A DNA stretch of 64,000 nucleotides from Streptomyces caniscabiei (lineage in GTDB: Bacteria; Actinomycetota; Actinomycetes; Streptomycetales; Streptomycetaceae). Each line of letters begins with the position of its first letter. Position 1 is the stretch's first letter. The notes beneath the pieces were generated by a model. That model was not told the DNA's origin. It was given only the letters and a program-made list of their open reading frames with translations, and did not search any database. The stretch covers positions 62,001 to 126,000 of the forward strand of contig NZ_JABXWI010000009.1 in NCBI RefSeq assembly GCF_014930365.1, read 5' to 3'. Position numbers and translations under genes: made by a program. This document shows positions 57,469-64,000 of the stretch, piece by piece.

Positions 57469-59409
57469 CTACGCGCCCCCGACCGCCGTCAACAAAGCCA
57501 ACGGCGCCGCCGCGGACCGCGACTCCCGCACGCACGCGTGCGGATACGGCACCGGCGCCGGATGCGTGTCCCTCCCGTACCCGGCCAACACCTCCGGCAG
57601 CCGATGCCCGGCCGCCGTCGCCGCGTCCACCATGCCGGAGGCCACCGCCCGCGCCTCGTCGTGCAGCCCGTACCGCGCCAGCCCCAGCGTGATCAGCGCG
57701 TTGTCGTGCGGCCACACCGACCCCCGGTGGTACGACAGCGGGTGGTACGCCGGCTGCCCGGCGGCCAGCGTCCGCACGCCCCACCCGGAGAAGAAGTCCG
57801 GCTCCAGCAACCGCCGCCCCACCACCTTCCCGTACTCCTTGTCCAGCAGCCCCGACCACAGCAGATGCCCCGCGTCCGAGGCGAGCGCGTCGACCTGCCC
57901 GCCCTCCGCGTCCAGCGCCAGCGCGGGGAAACCGTGTCCGGGCATCCAGAAGTCCCGCTGGAACCGGTCGCGGAGATCACCCGCCGCCTGCTCCAGGAGC
58001 GCCGCGTACACCTCGTCCTCCCACACCGTGCGGGCCAGCACGGCGGTGCGGCGCAGCGCGTCGTACGCGTAGCCCTGCGCGCCCGCCGCCATCACCGGCC
58101 CGGCGGCGGGCCGGCTGCCGTCGGCGGAGCAGATCGCGCCGGGGGAGTCCTTCCAGTTCTGGTTGGCGAGGCCGCCCTGGTCGGCGCGGTAGACGAGGTA
58201 GCCGCGGGACGTGAGGCCGCCGTGGTCGAGCATCCAGCCGATCGCCGCCCGCGCGTGGGGTTCCAGACGGCGGGCCAGGGTGACGTCCCCGGTCTGCTCG
58301 ACGTACGTGCCGAGCAGGACGAGGAAGAGCGGCGTCGCGTCCACCGAGCCGTAGTAACGGCCGTACGGGACCTGCCCGAAGTGCGCCAGCTCTCCATGGC
58401 GCATCTCGTGCACGATCTTGCCGGGCTGGGCCACCGAGTCGACCCCGACCTCGGTCGCCTGGGCGGCGGCGAGCGCGAGCAGCGTGGCGGCGGCCGGCTC
58501 CGGCCGGTAGGGGAGCGCGAAGAGCGAGGTCAGCAGGGCGTCCCGGCCGAGGAGGGTGAGGAACCAGGGCGCCCCGGCGGCGGGCACCCGCAGGGTCTCG
58601 CCGTCCGGGCCGGTCGCCGGGACCTGGAGCGCGGCGAGATCGGCGAGGCCGCGCGCGCACGCGGCGGCCAGCTCCGGCCAGCCGGTGGGGAAGGCCACGC
58701 CCTCCACGAACTCGTCCTCCGCCGACCGCAGTTGTTCGTGCACGGCGGCCGGGGAACGCGGCACCCGCAGGGCCCGGCGGTCGCCGTGCGTGCGCGCCAT
58801 CACCCGGCAGGTCAGCTCCGCCGAGCCGTGCGGCGCCACGTCCAGGGCCCAGACGAGCCGCCGTGCGCCCGTCCCGGTCTCCTCCACGCCGTCCGGCGCG
58901 GGCTCGGCCGTCACCGTCGTACAGGATCGCCACTCGCCGCGCCGGTAGCTGAACTCCACCCCGTCGTCGAGGACTTCGCGCTTCCTGATGACGCCGCTCT
59001 TGGCGTACGTGCGGAAGTCGGAGCGCAGCTCGAACTGGTCGGTGAAGTCGGCGTCGACGGTGATCGCGATCCGGACCGTCGTCGGCACCGGCCGGTTGCT
59101 GGTGACGCGCAGGGTCTCCACGAACGCGCTGTCGGAGACGGCCTGTTCACGGAAGAGCGTGTACGCGGGCGGCTCCCGGCGGCCACCCCGGGGCACGAGC
59201 ACACAGCGGGCGACGTCGCCGTCCGTGACCGGTGTGAGCGTCTCGGGGACCGCGCCGTCGACGGTCAACTGCCACCGGCTCAGATGCCGGGCGTCCCGGA
59301 CGAACAGACCGTCCGGCGAACTGCCGCCCCGTACGCCGCTGATGTCGCCGCCGTCGCCCACGGCGGCGAACGTCCCGCCGCGCACGAGCAGGTGATGCCG
59401 GTCCGTCAT
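57469..59409 (-). CDS. Amylo-alpha-1,6-glucosidase / glycogen debranching-type protein
   Basis: 646 residues. N-terminal beta domain (GDGGDISGVRGGSSPDGLFVRDARHLSRWQLTVDG, GDE_N-like), then an (alpha/alpha)6 catalytic barrel: GAPWFLTLLGRDALLTSLFALPYRPEPA, GLANQNWKDSPGAI, YHPLSYHRGSVWPHDNALITLGLARYGL. Candidate acid residues lie in the KDS and PHDN regions. It acts on alpha-1,6 or other alpha-glucosidic bonds inside the cell. ATG 59409 overlaps the upstream hydrolase stop by 4 bp. Confidence 0.88.
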   Translation of the reverse strand: MTDRHHLLVRGGTFAAVGDGGDISGVRGGSSPDGLFVRDARHLSRWQLTVDGAVPETLTPVTDGDVARCVLVPRGGRREPPAYTLFREQAVSDSAFVETLRVTSNRPVPTTVRIAITVDADFTDQFELRSDFRTYAKSGVIRKREVLDDGVEFSYRRGEWRSCTTVTAEPAPDGVEETGTGARRLVWALDVAPHGSAELTCRVMARTHGDRRALRVPRSPAAVHEQLRSAEDEFVEGVAFPTGWPELAAACARGLADLAALQVPATGPDGETLRVPAAGAPWFLTLLGRDALLTSLFALPYRPEPAAATLLALAAAQATEVGVDSVAQPGKIVHEMRHGELAHFGQVPYGRYYGSVDATPLFLVLLGTYVEQTGDVTLARRLEPHARAAIGWMLDHGGLTSRGYLVYRADQGGLANQNWKDSPGAICSADGSRPAAGPVMAAGAQGYAYDALRRTAVLARTVWEDEVYAALLEQAAGDLRDRFQRDFWMPGHGFPALALDAEGGQVDALASDAGHLLWSGLLDKEYGKVVGRRLLEPDFFSGWGVRTLAAGQPAYHPLSYHRGSVWPHDNALITLGLARYGLHDEARAVASGMVDAATAAGHRLPEVLAGYGRDTHPAPVPYPHACVRESRSAAAPLALLTAVGGA

Positions 59410-60965
59410 CCCCGGTCCCCTCCCTGGTCACTCATGCCGAACTTGGCCTCGTTGGTGTCGTTGGTGTCGTGCTGCCGTGCGTGGTGGCGCTCCCGGGCGT
59501 GGTGCCGCTCCCGGGCGCGCGGGTGACCGTGGTCGTCCTGGTGCAGCAGGTCGAGGGTGAGCGCGGCCGTCCAGCCGAAGCCGGCCGCCCCGCACGCCGC
59601 TCCGGTGAACGGGTCCACGTACTCGGCGAACCCGGACGCCACCGCCGTCTCCAGCAGCGCTGTCCGTAGCACGTCGGCCCGCCGCCGCTCCCCGTGCAGC
59701 CGGAGCCCGCGCTCCAGCATCCAGTTGGTGTTGAACCAGGCGGGGCCGCGCCAGTAGCGGTGCGGATCGAAGGCCTCGCCGGTCAGGTCGTACGACGGTA
59801 CGAGCACCGTCGTGTCGCCGAGCCCGAAGCGCGGGCCGTGCACGGTGCGGACGAGGGCGGCGGCGATGTCGCGGGGCAGCCCCGGGAGCAGCAGGGGGAT
59901 CAGGCCGGAGACACCGCGCTCGGGGAGGAGGGTGCCGGTGGTGACGTCCCGGCAGAGGAACATGCCCTCCGCCGGGTCCCACAGCCGTTCCACCAGGGCC
60001 GCCGTCAGCCGTTCGGCGCGCTCGTGCCGGGCCGTCCCCGGCGCGCCCAACTCCTTCGCGACATGGGCGAGGGCGTGCTCGGAGGCGATCAGCAGCGCGT
60101 TGAACGCCGGATCCTCGACGGCGAACTCCGCCTCCCCGGGCCCGCGTCCCCGGGCCGACCGGTCACCCGCCCGGTCCCGGTGTCCGGCGTCCCGGTGTCC
60201 GGCATCGCGATATCCCGCGTCCCGGTAGTCCGCCGCCAGCCGCACGTACCGCCCGTAGTCCAGATCCGTCGGCCGGTCCTCGGCCGCCCCGTGGTCGAGG
60301 TCGGCCCGCCGGAAGGAGCGCGCCGGGGCCGGGGTGATCCGGGCGAGGGGCGCGTCCCAGGCGGGGCTGTTGTCCATGCCCTGCTCCCAGGGGTGGACGA
60401 CCGAGGCCAGTCCGCCCCCGCCCAGGTCGCGGCGGTCCAGCAGATAGCGGTGCCAGGCGGCAAGACCCGGATAGACCCGGGCCAGGAAGCCGCGCGCCCG
60501 GGACAGCTCCGGGTCGGCCCGGTGCACCAGCCACGCCGCCAGCGCGTGCACCGGCGGCTGCACGATGCCCGAGGTCTCGGTGGTGCGCGGGGCGCCGGCG
60601 GCGCGTCCCGCGGTCGAGGAGCGCCAGAAGTCGGGGCTCGGGAAGTACGCGTCCAGCGGCACCGAGGGGTTGAAGACGATGTGCGGGATCCGCCCGTCCC
60701 CCCACTGCGCGGCGAGCAGCGTCTCCAGCTCGGTCTGCGCCCGCAGCGGCGACAGGTGCCGCAGGCCGATCGCGACGAACGCCGAGTCCCACGACCACTG
60801 GTGGGGATACAGCGTGCGCGACGGCACGGTGGACCGGCCCGTCCAGTTGGCCGCCAGCACCTCGGCCGCCGCGCGGTGCGGCGAACCGGCCGGATCGTAT
60901 ACGTCGTCCCCGGCTCGGGCTCTCGTGCCTGGCCGACGGGCGGTGAGCTGGGTTGTGCGGTCCAC
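59406..60965 (-). CDS. MGH1-like (GH63-type) glycoside hydrolase
   Basis: 519 residues. LYPHQWSWDSAFVAIGLRHL, QWGDGRIPHIVFNPSV, ETSGIVQPPVHALAAWLVH, HPWEQGMDNSPAWD, and YWRGPAWFNTNWMLERGL are the usual GH63/MGH1 glucosidase segments (as in mannosylglycerate/glucosylglycerate hydrolases). Probably hydrolyses a glucosyl or mannosyl glycerate or oligosaccharide. In-frame minisatellites: RDAGY/RDAGH repeats (~60175-60235) and ARERHH repeats plus DTNDTN at the C-terminus. First gene of an operon with the debranching enzyme; divergent from the ROK gene. Confidence 0.85.
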   Translation of the reverse strand: MDRTTQLTARRPGTRARAGDDVYDPAGSPHRAAAEVLAANWTGRSTVPSRTLYPHQWSWDSAFVAIGLRHLSPLRAQTELETLLAAQWGDGRIPHIVFNPSVPLDAYFPSPDFWRSSTAGRAAGAPRTTETSGIVQPPVHALAAWLVHRADPELSRARGFLARVYPGLAAWHRYLLDRRDLGGGGLASVVHPWEQGMDNSPAWDAPLARITPAPARSFRRADLDHGAAEDRPTDLDYGRYVRLAADYRDAGYRDAGHRDAGHRDRAGDRSARGRGPGEAEFAVEDPAFNALLIASEHALAHVAKELGAPGTARHERAERLTAALVERLWDPAEGMFLCRDVTTGTLLPERGVSGLIPLLLPGLPRDIAAALVRTVHGPRFGLGDTTVLVPSYDLTGEAFDPHRYWRGPAWFNTNWMLERGLRLHGERRRADVLRTALLETAVASGFAEYVDPFTGAACGAAGFGWTAALTLDLLHQDDHGHPRARERHHARERHHARQHDTNDTNEAKFGMSDQGGDRG

Positions 60966-61040
60966 GCGGGGCTCCCTGAGGAGAAGGTGCCGACCGGTTC
61001 GGCGGTAGCTACCGTAGGGTTACGTCTACTTAACACGCAA

Positions 61041-61063
61041 AACTCAATATGTAATGCAGAGTT
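61041..61063. promoter_or_regulatory. Possible ROK operator between hydrolase and regulator genes
   Basis: AACTC-N13-GAGTT in an AT-rich stretch (about 61028-61065) of the divergent spacer. Promoters of both genes probably lie here. Confidence 0.35.
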
Positions 61064-61131
61064 GGTGAACGCAAGAGGGTGAGCGGGAACGGATTCCCCG
61101 GGGGCCGCGACAATGGCGGCACCGAGACGAC

Positions 61132-62352
61132 ATGAGCGGAAGGGCCGTGAAGGTGGGCAGTCACGCCGGTGCAGGAGATCTGCTGGAGCTGGTCCGCAGC
61201 GGGCGGGCCACCACCCGCGGCGCGCTCCAGCAGGCCACGGGCCTCTCCCGGGCGACCGTCGGCCAGCGCCTGGACCGGCTCTTCCGCGCGGGCTGGCTCC
61301 GCGAGGGCGCCGGTGGCCCCGTCGACTCGCCGCTGGGCGGACGCCCCTCCATCACCCTGGAGTTCGACGACGAGCACGCGGTCGTCCTCGCCGCCGACCT
61401 CGACACCCGCCACGCCCGCGCCGCCGTCCTCTCCCTCACCGGCGAGATCCAGGCCGAGCACACCGGCATCCTGGTCATCGAGGAGGGCCCCGACGCCGTA
61501 CTGGACGAACTCGGGCGCTGGTTCGCCGAGTTGCTGGAGAAGGCGGGCCGCCCGGCCGGCGCGGTCTGCGGCATCGGCCTCGCGGTCCCCGGCCCGGTCG
61601 ACTCCGACACAGGCCGCGTCGTCCAGCCGCCGATCATGCCCGGCTGGGACGGCTACGACATAAGAGGCCGCCTGGCCCGCGCCTTCACCGACCACGCGTC
61701 CGGGCCGGCCGGGACACCGGTCCTGGTCGACAACGACGCCAACCTCATGGCGTACGGCGAACAGCGCGCGGGATACGCCGACTGCTCGGCGTTCGCGCTG
61801 GTCAAGGTCTCCACGGGCATCGGCGCCGGGGTCGTGGTCGGCGGCTCGATATACCGGGGGACCGACGGCGGCGCCGGCGACATCGGCCACATCCGGGTGC
61901 CGCAGGGCGCGGAGGCGCTGTGCAAGTGCGGCTCGTACGGCTGTCTGGCGGCGGTCGCGAGCGGCGGCGCCGTGGCCCGGCGGCTGGCGGAGGCCGGGGT
62001 TCCGGCGGCCTCCGGCTCGGATGTGCGGGATCTGCTGGTCGCCGGCCACCCGGGGGCGACGGCGCTCGCGCGGGAGGCGGGCCGGGTCGTCGGCGACGTC
62101 CTGGCGACGGTCGTGACCCTGCTGAACCCGGGCGTTCTGATGATCGCCGGCGATTTGGCCGGAACCCCCTTCCTCACGGGCGTCCGCGAACTGCTCTACC
62201 AGCGCGCCCTGCCTCGCTCCACGGCCCATCTGGACGTGGTGACCTCGAAGCTGGGGGAGCGGGCGGGGCTGGTGGGAGCGGGTGCACTGGTCGTCGAGCA
62301 TCTGTACGCGCCGGAGCGGGCCGAGCAGCGGCTGGTCGCGCTGGGGGTGTGA
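61132..62352 (+). CDS. ROK family transcriptional regulator
   Basis: 406 residues. N-terminal winged helix (LLELVRSGRATTRGALQQATGLSRATVGQRLDRLFRAGWLRE), then the ROK sugar-kinase-like fold: VDNDANLMAYGEQ, FALVKVSTGIGAGVVVGGSIYRGTDGGAGDIGHIRV, and the zinc motif CKCGSYGCL. It likely senses a sugar and controls the divergent hydrolase operon. A repressor role is inferred from family habit. ATG 61132. Confidence 0.9.
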   Translation: MSGRAVKVGSHAGAGDLLELVRSGRATTRGALQQATGLSRATVGQRLDRLFRAGWLREGAGGPVDSPLGGRPSITLEFDDEHAVVLAADLDTRHARAAVLSLTGEIQAEHTGILVIEEGPDAVLDELGRWFAELLEKAGRPAGAVCGIGLAVPGPVDSDTGRVVQPPIMPGWDGYDIRGRLARAFTDHASGPAGTPVLVDNDANLMAYGEQRAGYADCSAFALVKVSTGIGAGVVVGGSIYRGTDGGAGDIGHIRVPQGAEALCKCGSYGCLAAVASGGAVARRLAEAGVPAASGSDVRDLLVAGHPGATALAREAGRVVGDVLATVVTLLNPGVLMIAGDLAGTPFLTGVRELLYQRALPRSTAHLDVVTSKLGERAGLVGAGALVVEHLYAPERAEQRLVALGV

Positions 62353-62441
62353 CGGGGGTGTTTCCGTCCCGTGGAGCGGTCCGCATGGTGAAATCGGGCC
62401 CCTTCGAACGGCGTGATTCTCGCCACCTCTGATAGCGGTTG

Positions 62442-62556
62442 CGCTCAGATGAGCGAATCGTGGGCGGCTCTGCGACTTCAAAGGGTGGCACTGGGTGCCA
62501 CCCTTTGATCGTTCATCGAGCGAACTCAGGCGTGCCGAATGCCGCTCAGGTGAGCG
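62442..62556. promoter_or_regulatory. Two matching palindromes around a hairpin
   Basis: CGCTCA-ga-TGAGCG (62442-62455) and CGCTCA-gg-TGAGCG (62543-62556), 101 bp apart, each followed by AA. The similarity extends to GCTCAGRTGAGCGAA, so they may be paired binding sites of one protein upstream of ppdK. Confidence 0.5.
62479..62507. terminator. Perfect 13-bp hairpin downstream of the ROK gene
   Basis: CAAAGGGTGGCAC/GTGCCACCCTTTG with a 3-nt loop, 126 bp after the ROK stop. Likely terminator. Confidence 0.75.
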
Positions 62557-62758
62557 AAATGGCGACCGGGTGGGGATGGTCGCCTTCAAGAAGTAAACGC
62601 ATATCCGCTCTGCTCCTTGCCAAGCCTTGACTTTCGATCTCCTGGCGGACGGGTGGTTACAGGCGCATGACGCGCAAGTGGACGTACCCAGGTGCCTTCG
62701 ATCTGGGTATGTTCCTCGCCGTCAGGGCAGCCACCGCGTCCTCAAGGAGTTGGGACCT

Positions 62759-64000
62759 GTGTCGGAAAACAAAGATCCCCACGTAGGCCACCACGTAGCT
62801 CAGAGCGTTGAGGGCGTGAAGTTTGTTTATGACTTCACCGAAGGCAACAAGGACCTCAAGGACCTCCTCGGCGGCAAGGGCGCCAACCTCGCCGAGATGA
62901 CCAACCTCGGTCTCCCCGTGCCTCCCGGCTTCACCATCACCACCGAGGCGTGCAAGGTCTACCTCGACAGCGGCGACGAGCCCGCGGCACTCCGTGACGA
63001 GGTCACCGCCCACCTCGCGGCCCTCGAGGAGCGGATGGGCAAGAAGCTCGGCCAGGCCGACGACCCGCTGCTCGTCTCGGTCCGCTCCGGCGCCAAGTTC
63101 TCGATGCCCGGCATGATGGACACGGTCCTCAACATCGGGCTGTCGGACAAGTCGGTCCAGGGCCTGGCCAAGCAGGCCGGCGACGACCGCTTCGCGTGGG
63201 ACTCCTACCGCCGCCTCATCCAGATGTTCGGCAAGACGGTGCTCGGCGTCGACGGCGACCTCTTCGAGGAGGCGCTGGAGGCGGCGAAGGCGGCCAAGAA
63301 GGTCACGGTCGACACGGAGCTGGAGGCGGCCGACCTCAAGAAGCTCGTCACCAAGTTCAAGAAGATCGTCAAGACCGAGGCCGGCCGGGACTTCCCGCAG
63401 GACCCCCGCGAGCAGATGGACCTCGCCATCCACGCGGTCTTCGACTCCTGGAACACCGACCGCGCCAAGCTCTACCGCCGCCAGGAGCGCATCCCCGGCG
63501 ACCTCGGCACGGCGGTCAACGTCTGCTCGATGGTCTTCGGCAACCTCGGCCCCGACTCCGGCACCGGCGTCGCCTTCACCCGCGACCCCGCCTCCGGCCA
63601 CCAGGGCGTGTACGGCGACTACCTGCAGAACGCGCAGGGCGAGGACGTGGTGGCGGGCATCCGCAACACCGTCCCGCTGGCGGAGCTGGAGGCCATCGAC
63701 AAGAAGTCGTACGACCAGCTGATGCAGATCATGGAGACCCTGGAGAACCACTACAAGGATCTCTGCGACATCGAGTTCACCATCGAGCGCGGCCAGCTGT
63801 GGATGCTCCAGACGCGGGTGGGCAAGCGCACCGCCGGCGCGGCCTTCCGTATCGCGACCCAGCTGGTGGACCAGGGCCTGATCGACGAGGCGGAGGCCCT
63901 CCAGCGGGTCACGGGCGCCCAGCTCGCGCAGCTGATGTTCCCCCGCTTCGACGAGGACGCGAAGGTCGCCCAGGTCGGCCGCGGCATCGCCGCCTCGCCG
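62759..64000 (+). CDS. ppdK: Pyruvate, phosphate dikinase, N-terminal part (cut by window edge)
   Basis: 414 codons to the window end, open. GTG 62759 follows AGGAG at nine bases; a second GTG (62816, just before KFVYDFTEGNK) is an alternative start. VYDFTEGNKDLKDLLGGKGANLAEMTNLGLPVPPGFTITTEACK is the PPDK nucleotide-binding opening, then LVSVRSGAKFSMPGMMDTVLNIGLSD and MVFGNLGPDSGTGVAFTRDPASG. The phosphohistidine and PEP-binding domains lie beyond the window. Interconverts ATP + Pi + pyruvate with AMP + PPi + PEP. Confidence 0.95.
   Translation, partial: MSENKDPHVGHHVAQSVEGVKFVYDFTEGNKDLKDLLGGKGANLAEMTNLGLPVPPGFTITTEACKVYLDSGDEPAALRDEVTAHLAALEERMGKKLGQADDPLLVSVRSGAKFSMPGMMDTVLNIGLSDKSVQGLAKQAGDDRFAWDSYRRLIQMFGKTVLGVDGDLFEEALEAAKAAKKVTVDTELEAADLKKLVTKFKKIVKTEAGRDFPQDPREQMDLAIHAVFDSWNTDRAKLYRRQERIPGDLGTAVNVCSMVFGNLGPDSGTGVAFTRDPASGHQGVYGDYLQNAQGEDVVAGIRNTVPLAELEAIDKKSYDQLMQIMETLENHYKDLCDIEFTIERGQLWMLQTRVGKRTAGAAFRIATQLVDQGLIDEAEALQRVTGAQLAQLMFPRFDEDAKVAQVGRGIAASP

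Larger units (their letters stand above)
62353..62758. other. Intergenic region before ppdK
   Basis: 406 bp with a terminator-type hairpin at 62479-62507 and two matching palindromes at 62442-62455 and 62543-62556. The remainder probably contains the ppdK promoter. No further gene evident. Confidence 0.6.

Noticed and set aside
1..64000. tRNA, rRNA or complete insertion sequence
   Set aside because: No cloverleaf, rRNA or transposase-like sequence was recognised by eye; a covariance-model scan (tRNAscan, Rfam) would settle the RNA part.

Overview
The window is chromosomal DNA from an actinomycete, almost certainly a Streptomyces. The G+C content is very high with GC-rich third codon positions, GTG starts are frequent, and several genes appear to be transcribed without a leader. 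The gene set is also typical: an AfsR/SARP regulator, a CGNR zinc-finger protein, a long-form LeuA with a leucine-rich leader peptide, AmtB/GlnK, a ZnuACB-Zur block and pyruvate phosphate dikinase. Most of it is core genome. I found no rRNA, tRNA, CRISPR array, phage or intact insertion sequence.

Layout. 1-9.8 kb: end of a tricorn-like protease, HIT protein, RNase Z, adenosine/adenine deaminase, an MFS exporter, a PfkB kinase, a three-gene SRPBCC-EVE-MarR operon, and glucarate dehydratase divergent from an IclR regulator. 10-19 kb: the conserved RNA/ribosome-maturation cluster phoH-ybeY-CBS protein-yjbR-cytidine-deaminase-like, then era. It is split by an opposite-strand block (a pentapeptide-like membrane protein and amtB-glnK) and a small secreted protein. 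19-26 kb: VOC protein, secreted peptidylarginine deiminase, an MFS plus GH1 beta-glucosidase operon, and a protealysin-type M4 protease with its emfourin inhibitor. 26-29 kb: leuA with an attenuator, then a TerB-like protein. 30-34.5 kb: a decaying catabolic locus (dapA-like gene, transporter remnant, GntR gene with a shortened effector domain), a small phosphatase and an M15 dipeptidase. 35-38 kb: a 1030-residue SARP/NB-ARC/TPR regulator. 39-46.5 kb: recO, uppS, zur-znuB-znuC-znuA and glyS. 46.7-57 kb: nuclease-like protein, DUF4394 protein, aldo-keto reductase/TetR operon, VOC/CGNR divergent pair, DHA2 exporter, dusB and a polysaccharide pyruvyl transferase. 57-64 kb: a two-gene glycogen/oligosaccharide hydrolase operon, its divergent ROK regulator, and the start of ppdK.

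How it works together. The best-supported units are zinc homeostasis (two Zur-box-like sites over the znuA promoter, with zur last in the block), leucine synthesis (leader peptide plus two mutually exclusive RNA stems before leuA), nitrogen uptake (GAAAC-type sites upstream of amtB-glnK), and beta-glucoside use (GH1 and MFS overlapping by 4 bp). Starts are coupled by 4-bp overlaps in the SRPBCC-EVE-MarR, ybeY-CBS-yjbR, MFS-GH1 and hydrolase operons.

The most unusual sequence features are a family of about ten copies of a palindromic element, mostly just 3' of genes, one of which is read in frame inside the SARP regulator; a diverged tandem duplication of the 5' end of recO whose short ORF overlaps the recO start; a 24-bp divergent promoter whose palindrome contains both start codons; a perfect 36-bp inverted repeat before the aldo-keto reductase/TetR pair; twelve perfect copies of a heptamer; and a 400-bp, strongly G-skewed repeat tract.
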